64,000 nucleotides of DNA from JAEUMY01 sp031394355 (GCA_031394355.1 JANNSU010000081.1:25704-89703), one strand, 5' to 3'; shown: positions 7,042 through 16,425, numbered from the stretch's first letter. Numbers and translations: made by a program. Notes: generated by a model not told the origin, from the letters alone.

Positions 7042-9789
7042 ATGGCCAATACACCACCCCTTCCGTCAGGTTCTGCAGGGTCCGATACCAGTCTTGGCGA
7101 GGCAGGATCTGCCCTGCGTCTGTATCAGCGTGTGGAAGCTCAGCAGGCGGCGCTGCTGGATGTGGTCCGTGGCGGCATACTGTCGGCAGATTTCACGGCT
7201 GCCTGCCGCCAGTTGAGCGAGGTGACGGCTTCCGCACTTTGCGTGGAGAGGGCGTCGATCTGGCTCATGAATCCAGCCGGTGATCAACTGCATCTGCAGG
7301 ACCTCTATCTGCAAACTGACGGCAGTCATCACGAGGGGCAGGTGTTGCAGCAAACTGACTTTCCCCGCTACTTCGAGGCGCTGAAGTGCAGCCGCGCCGT
7401 GTCGGCGATTGATGCGAGGCAAGACCCGCGCACGTCCGAGTTCACAGAAGACTACCTTGTTCCACAGGGCATCGAGTCCATGCTGGATGCGTGCATCTGG
7501 CGTGGCGGTGAATCGCTTGGGGTGATTTGTATCGAATCGGTGGGCGAGCAGCGCATCTGGCAGCCTGACGAACAGCAGTTTGCCGCTTCGGTTGCAGATT
7601 TGGTCTCGATTGCGCTGGAAGCCGAAGAAAGACGCGTTGCCGAGTCACGGCTTCGCGCCTCTGAAGCCCGCTTCGAAGTGAGCTTCCGTCTCAATCCAGA
7701 CAACATGATTCTGGTGCGCATGGCGGACAACTCCATAGTCGAAGTCAATCGCAACTTTGAAGAGCAGACGGGCTACACAGTTGGAGATCTGCGAGGCAAA
7801 CCTATCCAGACACTGCATCTTTGGGTCGATCCCATGGAGATGCGTGAGTGGAACCAGCGGATTGCCGCAACAGGCAAGGTCGCGGATTTCGAGGCGAGCC
7901 TCCGCATGAGTTCCGGAGAAGTGCGTCGCTTTCAGCTTTCCAGTGAGCGGGTGCAGATCGGCGGAGAGGACTTTGTGCTGAGCGCTGCGCGGGACACCAC
8001 CAGTGTACGCAGGCAAGAGCAGCTTGTGCGTGATCTGTCTGCCAGCATGGCGGGTGCCACGGGGGCAGGTTTTTTCCGGACGTTGGTCGAGCAACTAGCC
8101 ACGTCCCTGGGTGCTGACATGGCGCTTGTCGGGCAGTTGTCCCGCGACTCGGAAGGCCAGATTCGTACGGTTGCCGTTTACCTGGATGGCAACGAAGCCA
8201 GCAACTTCAGCTACGCGTTGCAAGGGTCTCCCTGCACCAACGTTCTCGGAAAGGGCTTGTGTTGTTTTCCCGATCACGTTGCAGAGTTGTTTCCCGATGA
8301 CAAGCCGCTTTCACAGAAGAGCATTCGTGCCTACGTCGGTGCGCCACTACTTGATTCAGCGGGCGAACCAATGGGCCTCATGTCGGTGCTGTTTCGAAAG
8401 CCCCTGCAGGACTCGGAACTGGCGCGGAACCTGGTGCGAATATTCGCGATCCGCGCAGCCGCAGAGCTGGAGCGGCTTTCCCAACTGAAAGAGCTGGAGT
8501 TCCGCGCCAGCCACGACCTGTTGACCGGTCTGCCCAATCGGTTGCGCCTTGAACGCACCATTGCGGAACACATGTCCCAGCGGCGCGACCCAGGCGGCGA
8601 GTTGCGGGCGGGTGCACTGCTGTTGATCGATCTGGATAGATTCAAGGAAATCAACGACACCCTGGGCCATGCCGTAGGCGATTCGCTGCTGCTTCGCGTG
8701 GCAAAGCGCCTGCAGGCCGAGATGCAGCAGGCTCATGACGGGACGGTGGCCAGACTGGGCGGTGATGAATTCGGCATCTGGCTGCCAGATGCCCGGGATC
8801 GACAGATTGCAGCAGGCGCTGCCCGCCGTGCACTCGATGCCATTACTGCACCGTTTGAAATATCGGGCTATCGCCTGGAAATCAGCGCCAGTGTTGGCAT
8901 CGCGATGTATCCGGAGCATGGTCAAACTGCAACCGAACTGGTCCGCCGGGCTGACATCGCCATGTACCAGGCAAAGCGCAGGGGAGCGGGTAGCGAGTTC
9001 TATTCTGCGGAGGAAGACCCGTACTCACCCGCACGTCTTGGCCTGATGACTCAACTCAGCAGCGCAGTGCGAGCGAATGAATTCGAACTGAATTATCAGC
9101 CACGACTGCATCTCGACAATCGTCGCCTGGCCGGCTTTGAAGCGCTCGTTCGTTGGCGGCACCCACAATTGGGTCTGCTGCCTCCGGGACAATTCATTCC
9201 GTTGGCGGAACTGACCGATGCCATACGTCCGCTCACCATCTGGATTTTCGATGCGGCGCTTAAGCAGCAGGCGGACTGGCGTGAGGCGGGCCTCAACACT
9301 GCCATGGCCATCAATCTCTCGCCTCGGCTGCTCATGGATAGTGGCTGCCCTGATCAGATCGAGGCGCTGCTCCGGCGTCACAATGCTGACCCGACGCTGG
9401 TTGAATGCGAGGTGACGGAGAGCTCTCTCATTATCGACACGGGGCGAGTGAGCGACACCCTCCGCAAACTGCATGGGATGGGACTCAAGATCGCCATCGA
9501 CGACTTTGGCACGGGCTACTCATCCTTGTCGCACCTGAAGCGCCTGCCACTGCATGCTTTGAAGATCGACGTGAGCTTTGTGACCCACATGCTCACCAAC
9601 GAACAGGATGCCGCGATTGTTTCCTCCACCATCGGGCTTGCCCATAACCTCGGATTGAGTGTGGTCGCAGAAGGTATCGAGGACGAGGCGACGCTGCTTC
9701 GGCTACGCGAACTGGGCTGCAATGAAGGGCAGGGCTACTGGATCGCTCGACCGATGGTGGCAAGTGAAGCAGCCCGTTGGCTGCAGTAA
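7042..9789 (+). CDS. GAF-PAS-GAF-GGDEF-EAL signalling protein (cyclic-di-GMP metabolism)
   Basis: The 915-residue cytoplasmic protein has no membrane segment. An N-terminal GAF domain (about 20-195) is followed by PAS/PAC (about 210-325), a second GAF (about 340-480), a GGDEF domain (about 490-655) and an EAL domain (about 670-912). The GGDEF active-site motif is intact at 573-577, but no RxxD inhibitory site sits at the usual spacing before it. The EAL domain keeps E700 of EAL, the Asn of INLSP, the Glu of EVTES, DDFGTGYSSL, the Lys of LKIDVSF and the Glu of VAEGIE, so phosphodiesterase activity is expected. The gene is divergent from the inactive CheB and 41 bp upstream of the intact one. 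A palindrome at 8436-8447 encodes RIFA. Confidence 0.93.
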   Translation: MANTPPLPSGSAGSDTSLGEAGSALRLYQRVEAQQAALLDVVRGGILSADFTAACRQLSEVTASALCVERASIWLMNPAGDQLHLQDLYLQTDGSHHEGQVLQQTDFPRYFEALKCSRAVSAIDARQDPRTSEFTEDYLVPQGIESMLDACIWRGGESLGVICIESVGEQRIWQPDEQQFAASVADLVSIALEAEERRVAESRLRASEARFEVSFRLNPDNMILVRMADNSIVEVNRNFEEQTGYTVGDLRGKPIQTLHLWVDPMEMREWNQRIAATGKVADFEASLRMSSGEVRRFQLSSERVQIGGEDFVLSAARDTTSVRRQEQLVRDLSASMAGATGAGFFRTLVEQLATSLGADMALVGQLSRDSEGQIRTVAVYLDGNEASNFSYALQGSPCTNVLGKGLCCFPDHVAELFPDDKPLSQKSIRAYVGAPLLDSAGEPMGLMSVLFRKPLQDSELARNLVRIFAIRAAAELERLSQLKELEFRASHDLLTGLPNRLRLERTIAEHMSQRRDPGGELRAGALLLIDLDRFKEINDTLGHAVGDSLLLRVAKRLQAEMQQAHDGTVARLGGDEFGIWLPDARDRQIAAGAARRALDAITAPFEISGYRLEISASVGIAMYPEHGQTATELVRRADIAMYQAKRRGAGSEFYSAEEDPYSPARLGLMTQLSSAVRANEFELNYQPRLHLDNRRLAGFEALVRWRHPQLGLLPPGQFIPLAELTDAIRPLTIWIFDAALKQQADWREAGLNTAMAINLSPRLLMDSGCPDQIEALLRRHNADPTLVECEVTESSLIIDTGRVSDTLRKLHGMGLKIAIDDFGTGYSSLSHLKRLPLHALKIDVSFVTHMLTNEQDAAIVSSTIGLAHNLGLSVVAEGIEDEATLLRLRELGCNEGQGYWIARPMVASEAARWLQ

Positions 9790-9830
9790 CTCCTGCCTGA
9801 CTCGTCGCACTTCCTGTGTAAAATCGGCTC

Positions 9831-10880
9831 ATGTCCTCGCTTCCTTCCGCCCGCAATCCGGTCCGTGTCCTCATCGTCGAGGACTCCCCCATCATGCAGC
9901 AGATGCTGAAGGCGCTGCTCGAAACGGACGCCGACATCGAGGTCGTTGGTATTGCGCCCGACCCTTTTGAAGCGCGCGAACGCATCAAGATGCTGAAGCC
10001 GGATGTTCTGACACTGGACGTGGAAATGCCGCGCATGGATGGGCTCACGTTCCTGTCCAATCTGATGCGCCTGCGTCCCATGCCGGTGGTCATGGTGTCC
10101 TCGCTTACCGAAGCCAACGCGGACACGACGCTGAAGGCGCTGGAGCTCGGCGCTGTCGACTTCGCCACCAAACCGTCCGGTACCGCGAACAATGATCTGG
10201 AAGGTTTCGGCGACGATTTGCGGGAGAAGATCCGTAGTGCCGCCAAGGCTGAACTGAAGCCCATCGTCACGAATCGCCGCAGCGTACCGCCGGATATCCA
10301 GTTTCGTCCCAATTCTCTCATTGCCATCGGGGCCTCTACCGGCGGCACCGAGGCGATCCGGGAAGTATTGACTCGGCTGCCCGCCAACTGCCCACCCATC
10401 TTGATGGTGCAGCACATGCCGGAGATGTTTACCCGCATGTTCGCCAAGCGCTTGAATGATGATTGCCCGATGACGGTAAAGGAAGGCGAGGACGGCGAGC
10501 TGTTGCTCCCCGGCCATGCCTATCTGGCGCCGGGTGACTGGCACATGCGTGTCACCGGTGTTCCCGGCAAGCTGAAGCTGCGCATTGAGCAGACGGACCA
10601 GGTCAATCGACATCGTCCGTCCGTGGATGTCCTGTTCCAGTCCGTTGCAGAGTCCAAGGCGTCAGCCGTGGCGGGCGTACTGCTCACCGGGATGGGCCGC
10701 GATGGCGCCGATGGCATGGGACTCATGAAGTCAGCCGGTGCCTTTACCTTCGCTCAAAGCGGGGAATCCTGTGTTGTCTTCGGCATGCCGCGTGCCGCCA
10801 TTGAGGCAGGCTTTGTCGATTGCGCCGCACCGGTGGAGAATCTTTCCACGAACATCATGGATGCGTTGCGCGCGCGCTGA
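9831..10880 (+). CDS. cheB: Protein-glutamate methylesterase/deamidase CheB
   Basis: The 349-residue response regulator has a receiver domain (D18, phospho-acceptor D63 in TLDVEMP, K114) and a CheB methylesterase domain with a full catalytic triad: Ser169 in IGASTGG, His195 in VQHMP and Asp291 in GMGRDGADG. It demethylates or deamidates glutamates of chemoreceptors. It is an orphan here, without cheA, cheW or cheR, but follows the GGDEF-EAL gene by 41 bp on the same strand and may be co-expressed with it. It could serve a type IV pilus chemosensory system encoded elsewhere. Confidence 0.95.
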   Translation: MSSLPSARNPVRVLIVEDSPIMQQMLKALLETDADIEVVGIAPDPFEARERIKMLKPDVLTLDVEMPRMDGLTFLSNLMRLRPMPVVMVSSLTEANADTTLKALELGAVDFATKPSGTANNDLEGFGDDLREKIRSAAKAELKPIVTNRRSVPPDIQFRPNSLIAIGASTGGTEAIREVLTRLPANCPPILMVQHMPEMFTRMFAKRLNDDCPMTVKEGEDGELLLPGHAYLAPGDWHMRVTGVPGKLKLRIEQTDQVNRHRPSVDVLFQSVAESKASAVAGVLLTGMGRDGADGMGLMKSAGAFTFAQSGESCVVFGMPRAAIEAGFVDCAAPVENLSTNIMDALRAR

Positions 10881-10892
10881 GCGCTTCGCGCC

Positions 10893-10987
10893 CGGGGCTT
10901 GGGATTCGGGGTTCGGGGCTCGATTTACCTGAATGCTGGGCGCCGGCGCAACTTCCCCGATTCCCGAACCCCCAAACCCAAGCCCCG
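10893..10987. repeat. Imperfect long inverted repeat after cheB
   Basis: Arm 10893-10922 and arm 10958-10987 match as reverse complements at 26 of 30 positions, around a 35-nt loop. The arms are GGGATTCGGGG-type sequences, a kind common between genes in Xanthomonadales. There is no T-run. It separates cheB from the MFS gene and could act as a transcript-stabilising or terminating hairpin. Confidence 0.75.
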
Positions 10988-11000
10988 AGTTCCTAAAAGA

Positions 11001-12248
11001 ATGAACGCCACCGCCCCCACATTCCGCCAGGACGCCACGGTCATTTCGTTGGTGGGCTTCGCGCATGGCACGTCGCATTTCTTCCACCTCATGCTGCCGC
11101 CGCTCTTCCCGTGGCTCATGAGCGACTATGCCTTGTCCTACACGCAGGTCGGCTCCCTGATGACGGTGTTCTTCGTCGTATCAGGCATCGGGCAAGCGTT
11201 GGCAGGATTTCTCGTGGATCGTTGGGGTGCACATCGCGTGTTGTGCCTTGGCGTGGGGATGCTCGCGCTGTCCGGTGTCGCCCTGGCGCTGGCGCCTGGC
11301 GTACCGGGCCTGTATGTCGCGGCCTTCATCGCAGGACTGGGTAACAGCGTGTTCCATCCTGCCGACTTTGCGCTACTGAATCATCGCGTATCGCAGGCGC
11401 GACTGGGGCACGCATTCTCTGTCCACGGACTGTCAGGCAACCTGGGCTGGGCTGCTGGGCCGATCGTCATGCTGGCGGTTACCACGGCATTTGGCTGGCG
11501 CATGGCAGGGTTCGCCGCCGCCACAGTCGGCGCCCTCTCACTCGCGTTGCTCTGGTGGAAGCGTGATGTGCTCGCTGATGAGTTGTCGAAAGACTCGCCA
11601 CAGGCCGATGGAAAGCCCAAGGAGAAGTACGAGGGCAGCCTGCTCGATCTCATCAAGCTGCCGCTGGTGATGTTCGCGTTTTTCTTCTTTTTCTTCTCCA
11701 CGCTGGTGTTCGGCGCGTTGCAGAATTTCGCGCCGTCGCTGTTCCGCGAGCTGTACGGTCTGTCACTCGCAGTCGCCACATCGGCATTGACCGCCTATCT
11801 TCTCGGCAGTGCGGCAGGCATCGCGACCGGCGGCTTTCTGGCAAGCGGCGAACGCGGTCAGGAGAAGCTGGTGACGGCAGTGTTTCTCATCGGCGCCGTG
11901 CTGGCCGTGGTCCTGGCGCTCTCGATCATTCCCGGCTGGTCCGTCATCGGTGTCATGGCCGTGATGGGATTCTGCATAGGCATGGCCGGCCCGTCGCGCG
12001 ACATGCTCGTGAGGAAGGCGACTGCAGCCAAACTCGGCACGGGCGCATTTGGTCGCGTATATGGACTGGTGTACTCCGGATTGGATGTCGGTCTCGCCAC
12101 CGCGCCGCTCATCTTCGGGCTGTTGCTGGACGGCGGCCAGCCGCGCGCAGTGTTTTTTGGCGTTGCGGTGTCGCTGGTGTGTGCGGTGTTGGCGGCGCAG
12201 GCGATAGCAGGACAAGCCCGGGCGGCGCAGGCGCAGAAGGCACATTGA
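11001..12248 (+). CDS. Major facilitator superfamily transporter
   Basis: The 415-residue protein has about twelve hydrophobic segments and opens with VISLVGFAHGTSHFFHLMLPPLFPWL, a pattern like that of fosmidomycin-resistance-type (Fsr) MFS exporters. The loop 2-3 motif LVDRWGAHRVL is present. ATG at 11001 (MNATAPTF) is chosen because in-frame codons upstream lie inside the inverted repeat at 10893-10987. Membrane location and MFS membership are clear; the substrate is not. Confidence 0.85.
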   Translation: MNATAPTFRQDATVISLVGFAHGTSHFFHLMLPPLFPWLMSDYALSYTQVGSLMTVFFVVSGIGQALAGFLVDRWGAHRVLCLGVGMLALSGVALALAPGVPGLYVAAFIAGLGNSVFHPADFALLNHRVSQARLGHAFSVHGLSGNLGWAAGPIVMLAVTTAFGWRMAGFAAATVGALSLALLWWKRDVLADELSKDSPQADGKPKEKYEGSLLDLIKLPLVMFAFFFFFFSTLVFGALQNFAPSLFRELYGLSLAVATSALTAYLLGSAAGIATGGFLASGERGQEKLVTAVFLIGAVLAVVLALSIIPGWSVIGVMAVMGFCIGMAGPSRDMLVRKATAAKLGTGAFGRVYGLVYSGLDVGLATAPLIFGLLLDGGQPRAVFFGVAVSLVCAVLAAQAIAGQARAAQAQKAH

Positions 12249-12278
12249 TGGAGGTCCGAATATTCGCAGCTGTAGCCG

Positions 12279-12349
12279 GTAGCCCGGAAGCAGCGCAGCG
12301 TATTCCGGGAGCCAGGGCCCCGGATTCCACGTTGTTGCATCCGGGCTAC
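12279..12349. repeat. Dispersed CCGGA-type repeat with 10-bp terminal inverted ends
   Basis: The 71-bp element starts GTAGCCCGGA and ends TCCGGGCTAC, exact inverted ends, with internal CAGCGCAGCGTATTCCGGG. The same sequence family recurs at 29992-30022. It lies between the MFS gene and the small membrane gene. A one-mismatch copy of the GCGAATATTCGC palindrome (CCGAATATTCGC) sits just upstream at 12256-12267. Confidence 0.75.
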
Positions 12350-12371
12350 GAGCTTTGAACGCGCATCGGCA

Positions 12372-12776
12372 TTGATTGAGACGTTTGCTCTTGCGATGGT
12401 TGCGCTGGCGGGAGTGTTCCTGCTGGGCCTTGGGTTTGCGGGGTTCTTTGCACCCGCGACGGCACGCCGCTTTCTGCTGGCTTTTGTCGGGTCATCAACC
12501 TCTCATTTTGTCGAGATGTTCCTTCGCATGCTTGCGGGTGGCGCATTCGTCCTGCATGCGCCAGCCAGCCGAGCGCCTGATATTTTTCTTGGCATCGGAT
12601 GGATTCTCGTGGCCACGACCGCTGTGCTTACGCTGATCCCATGGCGGTGGCACCGCATGTTCTCGCAGCGATCGGTGCCTCAGGCGCTCCGTTACCTGCC
12701 ATTTCTGGCAGGCTCATCGATCGTGATGGGGGCCGGCGTGCTGTATTTGGCCTTTGCCGGGGCGGGGCAAGCCTAG
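12372..12776 (+). CDS. Small integral membrane protein of unknown function
   Basis: The 134-residue product (TTG start at 12372; ATG at 12396 is an alternative) has four hydrophobic segments separated by short basic loops, for example IPWRWHRMFSQRSV. The family was not recognised. It overlaps the convergent MFS gene by 4 bp at the 3' ends. No ribosome-binding site stands out. Confidence 0.6.
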   Translation: MIETFALAMVALAGVFLLGLGFAGFFAPATARRFLLAFVGSSTSHFVEMFLRMLAGGAFVLHAPASRAPDIFLGIGWILVATTAVLTLIPWRWHRMFSQRSVPQALRYLPFLAGSSIVMGAGVLYLAFAGAGQA

Positions 12777-13954
12777 GCGCGAGGCAGTTTCAAGGCGGGC
12801 AATGCCGCCAGCGCCGCCAGCGCAAACCCCGCACCGAGCCAGAACGTTGCAGCTGGCCCTGCCCAGGTCCACAGCCCGCCCGCCAACGTGCTGGCGAAGA
12901 GCAACGCCACGCCACTGACCAGATTGAAGCAGCCAAAGGCCGTTCCGCGCAGGTCTTCGGGTGCCGTGTCTGCCACCAATGCCGCAAGCAGGCCCTGCGT
13001 CAGACCCATGTGCAGTCCCCACAGCGCAACACCGGCAGCCAATGCAGTCCAGCCTGTTGCGAGAGCCAGGATCACGTCTGCCGCGACAAGCGTGACGAGA
13101 CCCACGGCCAAGAGCCGCGCACGCGGCATGCGGTCGGAAAGCTTTCCTGCCGGATAGGCCGTGAGCGCATAAACCCCGTTCATCGCAACCAGCACCAGCG
13201 GGATAGCCGCCAGTGGCACGCCCAGATTTTCAGCGCGCAGAAGCAGGAACGCCTCGCTGAAACGCGCCAGCATGAACAGGCCACCCAGCGCGGCGACGCG
13301 CCAAAAAGCGCCGTCCAATCGAGCGAGATTCGCGCGCGTGATCGGATTCATCCGTCGCGTGACTGGCTCGCGCTCTGGCTCCTTCACCGCAGTGGCCAGC
13401 AGCAGCACCGCCAAGATGCTGGGTATGACGGCCACCCAGAATACTGCGCGAAAGTCGTCGGCCCACAGCAACATCAGGCCCGCAGCGATGAGCGGGCCTG
13501 CGAAGGCGCCCCAGGTGTCCAGTGACTGGCGCAGCCCGAAGGCGGCGCCCCTGAGAGAAGGTGGTGCGAGGTCCGCTACGAGGGCATCTCGCGGCGCACC
13601 CCGAATGCCCTTGCCCACGCGGTCAATGAAGCGCGCGGCCACAATGAGCCCCACGCCCGTCGCCAGCGCGAAGAGTGGTTTTGACAAGGCCCCCATGCCG
13701 TAACCCAGCAGCGCCAACGGCTTTCGTCGTCCCCACCAGTCGGACAATGTGCCCGAGAACACACGCACGATCAGCGCCGTTGCCTCCGCGATGCCTTCAA
13801 TGAGGCCGATCCACAGCATGCTGATTCCCAACGACGCGGCCATGAATACCGGCAGAAGGCTGTGGATCATTTCCGACGAGATGTCCATCAGCAGGCTGAC
13901 GAAGCCCAGTGCCCAGATGGCGCGCGGCAGAGCGGGCGGGTGAGAGGGCATCAT
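12773..13954 (-). CDS. Major facilitator superfamily transporter
   Basis: The 393-residue, roughly twelve-segment membrane protein starts MMPSHPPALPRAIWALGFVSLLMDISSEMIHSLLPVF, a pattern common in a large bacterial MFS subgroup often annotated as multidrug-type. The loop motif GTLSDWWGRRKPL and RFIDRVGKGIRGAPRDAL are typical of it. Substrate unknown. ATG at 13954 (or the adjacent one at 13951) is preferred; longer in-frame extensions run through the palindrome at 14002-14021. Confidence 0.88.
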   Translation of the reverse strand: MMPSHPPALPRAIWALGFVSLLMDISSEMIHSLLPVFMAASLGISMLWIGLIEGIAEATALIVRVFSGTLSDWWGRRKPLALLGYGMGALSKPLFALATGVGLIVAARFIDRVGKGIRGAPRDALVADLAPPSLRGAAFGLRQSLDTWGAFAGPLIAAGLMLLWADDFRAVFWVAVIPSILAVLLLATAVKEPEREPVTRRMNPITRANLARLDGAFWRVAALGGLFMLARFSEAFLLLRAENLGVPLAAIPLVLVAMNGVYALTAYPAGKLSDRMPRARLLAVGLVTLVAADVILALATGWTALAAGVALWGLHMGLTQGLLAALVADTAPEDLRGTAFGCFNLVSGVALLFASTLAGGLWTWAGPAATFWLGAGFALAALAALPALKLPRA

Positions 13955-14001
13955 GGCGTGGTGGCTGCGGCAGGCAGGCTTGAGGTGATGGTCGCATGCC
14001 G

Positions 14002-14021
14002 TGTTGCGAATATTCGCAACA
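14002..14021. repeat. 20-bp palindrome containing GCGAATATTCGC
   Basis: TGTTGCGAATATTCGCAACA is perfectly self-complementary. It lies in the short gap between the PIN gene's 3' end and the MFS gene start. A second copy of the 12-mer lies only 75 bp away at 14092-14103, inside the PIN gene. Confidence 0.9.
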
Positions 14022-14033
14022 TGACCTGGCGTA

Positions 14034-14492
14034 TCAGCATGTCGCAATAACTGGCGCGGTCGCCCAGATTCTGGGCTCAATCACCGTCACTGCGAATATT
14101 CGCAACATCTGCCCCCGCGTCGCCAGCACCCTCGCATCGCGACTGAACAGAAACTGCACGCGTTCCGCCGCCGCCAGGTCCAGAAATTTCTGATCGTCCC
14201 GGTCGCGGCAGCGGGGCACATCCGCGACGATGCGTTGCGGCACCACCTGCGCTACGGCGCAGAATCGCTCCAGCCCTCGTGCACGCTCTGCAGCATCGAG
14301 CTTCAGCTTCGGGTATTGCAGCACGCGCACCAATTCGGCGATGCATTCTTCGGTCGTGATGACGCGAATCTCACCTGCCCGCACTGCCTCGGCCAGCGGC
14401 ATCGCCAGCGGGCCGTCGAAAGCGAAGCAATCCAGGACCACGTTGGTGTCGAGGACGGCAATGGGCGTGCCGGGCTTCGCCGGTGCACTCAA
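14034..14492 (-). CDS. PIN-domain protein (putative toxin-type ribonuclease)
   Basis: The 152 residues have the PIN nuclease fold: VLDTNVVLDCF (first Asp), TTEECIAEL (Glu), CRDRDDQKFLDLA (Asp cluster) and SRDARVL (last Asp). It matches the stand-alone 'putative toxin-antitoxin system toxin component, PIN family' type. TTG at 14492 is the best start; it lies 11 bp after the nhaA stop, and longer versions would read into nhaA. No antitoxin gene is adjacent on either side. The C-terminal codons contain a GCGAATATTCGC copy (LRIFA). Confidence 0.8.
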   Translation of the reverse strand: MSAPAKPGTPIAVLDTNVVLDCFAFDGPLAMPLAEAVRAGEIRVITTEECIAELVRVLQYPKLKLDAAERARGLERFCAVAQVVPQRIVADVPRCRDRDDQKFLDLAAAERVQFLFSRDARVLATRGQMLRIFAVTVIEPRIWATAPVIATC

Positions 14493-14502
14493 GCGGGGAT
14501 GC

Positions 14503-15717
14503 TCATTCGGTGGGCCCAGTGCCTGAGCCGTTCCCCTTGGGTGGCAACACCATACGCAACCAGAAATAGCCCAGCACCGCCGCGATGATCGAGCCGCCCA
14601 GCACGCCAAGGCGCACTGCTACGGCTTGCCCACCCGCGTCGCTCTCCCATGCCAGCGTGCCGATGAAGAGGCTCATCGTGAAGCCGATGCCGCAAAGCAG
14701 GGAGGCACCAAAGAGTGCCTTCCAGCTGGTCTCGTCCGGTAGCCGGGTCCAGCCGAGCTTGATGGCGATCCACGAAGCGCCGAAGACGCCGATCACCTTG
14801 CCGAACACCAGCCCGCAGGCGATGCCAAGCGTGATGGGTTGCATCAGCGCTGACCATTGCACGCCCGCCAGTGATACGCCAGCGTTCGCGAAGGCAAACG
14901 TGGGCAAGATGGCATAGGCCACCAGTGGATGGAGGTTGTGTTCCAGGGATTTCAGCGGGCTGTCCTCCTCCGGCGTCGAGCCACGAAGGGGAATGGCCAG
15001 CGCAGTTGCGACCCCGGCCAGCGTGGCATGCACACCGGACTTCAAAACGCACACCCACATGAAAAGCCCGATGGCGAGATAGACCGGCACGGATTTGACG
15101 CCGGAGCGGTTGGCGACGACCAGCAGTGCGATGCCGAGTGCTGCCAACGCCAGCGAAGCGAGGTTGAGATCGGCCGTATAGAAAAAGGCAATGATCACGA
15201 TCGCGCCCAGATCGTCGACGATGGCCACGGCCGTGAGGAATACTTTCAGCGCGATAGGAACACGGCTGCCCAAGAGGGCCAGCACACCGAGTGCAAAGGC
15301 GATGTCGGTGGCCGCCGGAATGGCCCACCCACGGAGCGCCACGGGATCGCCCCAGTTGATCCCCGTGTAAATGAGTGCCGGGACCGCCATGCCGCCCAGC
15401 GCCGCGATGCACGGCAGCATCAACGATTCCCGGGTGGAGAGGCTGCCTTCAGCGACCTCGCGCTTGATTTCCAGGCCGACGAGGAAGAAGAAAATCGCCA
15501 TCCAGAAATCATTGATCCAGAGGAGCAGCGGCTTGGCGATGCGGAGATCACCCAGACGCACCTCTGCGGGCAAGTCCAGGAATGCGTCGTACCAGACAGA
15601 GAGGCTGGAATTGCTGGCGATGAATGCCAGCACGGCGCAACCCATGAGGATGAGGCCGCCAGCGGCTTCCAGTTTAAGGAAGCGGCGCAGGGCCTGGGAA
15701 ATGACTTGAATCGGCAT
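14503..15717 (-). CDS. nhaA: Na+/H+ antiporter NhaA
   Basis: The 404-residue inner-membrane protein exchanges Na+ for H+. It shows the family landmarks FFFLVGLEIKRE, IPAATDIAFALGVL, the paired ion-binding aspartates in VAIVDDLGAI, and SGVHATLAGV. ATG at 15717 (MPIQVISQ) gives the standard length. The PIN gene follows 11 bp downstream on the same strand. Confidence 0.96.
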   Translation of the reverse strand: MPIQVISQALRRFLKLEAAGGLILMGCAVLAFIASNSSLSVWYDAFLDLPAEVRLGDLRIAKPLLLWINDFWMAIFFFLVGLEIKREVAEGSLSTRESLMLPCIAALGGMAVPALIYTGINWGDPVALRGWAIPAATDIAFALGVLALLGSRVPIALKVFLTAVAIVDDLGAIVIIAFFYTADLNLASLALAALGIALLVVANRSGVKSVPVYLAIGLFMWVCVLKSGVHATLAGVATALAIPLRGSTPEEDSPLKSLEHNLHPLVAYAILPTFAFANAGVSLAGVQWSALMQPITLGIACGLVFGKVIGVFGASWIAIKLGWTRLPDETSWKALFGASLLCGIGFTMSLFIGTLAWESDAGGQAVAVRLGVLGGSIIAAVLGYFWLRMVLPPKGNGSGTGPTE

Positions 15718-15843
15718 GACTGTCTTTCGCGATTGGCAAGAGATCACAGTGCGCGGCGTGATCGTGAGCGGAGCCGTCTGGTGACGTGAACATCAGGAAC
15801 TGCGGGGCAGCTCGCGGCCAAGGCGGAGTTTACTGCACAGGCG

Positions 15844-16425
15844 TTACTTCATCTTCGCGCAAGTCTCGTGGCGATGGCATTCCGCCACATGGTCATTCAC
15901 CAGCCCGGTCGCCTGCATGAAGGCATACATGATCGTCGTGCCGACAAAGGTGAAGCCGCGCTTCTTCAAGTCCTTCGAGAGCGCATCGGATTCCGGCGTA
16001 CTGGCCGGCACATCCTTCATGGATTTCCGCTTGCCCTGAATCGGCTTGCCACCCACGAACTCCCACACGTACGCATCGAAGCTGCCGAATTCCTTCTGCA
16101 CAGCAAGGAATGCCTTGGCGTTCTTCACAGTGCCTTCGACCTTCAACCGGTTCCGCACGATGCCGGGGTCCAGCAGGGCCTTCTCGATCTTGTCCTGCGA
16201 AAAGCGCGCCACCTTGGCCGCATCGAACCTTGCGAATATTCGCCGGTAGTTGTCCCGCTTGTTGAGGATGGTGGACCACGAGAGGCCAGCCTGTGCGCCT
16301 TCGAGGATTAGGAATTCGAAGAAGACGCGGTCGTCGTGGACGGGGACGCCCCATTCTTCGTCGTGGTATTCCTTGTATGCGTCCGTGCTGAGGCACCAGG
16401 GGCAGCGGTGGATGGTTTTAGTCAT
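15844..16425 (-). CDS. tag: DNA-3-methyladenine glycosylase I
   Basis: This base-excision repair enzyme removes 3-methyladenine. The 193 residues show RCPWCLSTDAYKEYHDEEWG, the helix-hairpin-helix region LLDPGIVRNRLKVEGTVKNA, and the C-terminal zinc ligands in NDHVAECHRHETC. Start MTKTIHRCPWC fits the family. A palindrome at 16232-16243 encodes RRIFARF. Confidence 0.95.
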   Translation of the reverse strand: MTKTIHRCPWCLSTDAYKEYHDEEWGVPVHDDRVFFEFLILEGAQAGLSWSTILNKRDNYRRIFARFDAAKVARFSQDKIEKALLDPGIVRNRLKVEGTVKNAKAFLAVQKEFGSFDAYVWEFVGGKPIQGKRKSMKDVPASTPESDALSKDLKKRGFTFVGTTIMYAFMQATGLVNDHVAECHRHETCAKMK

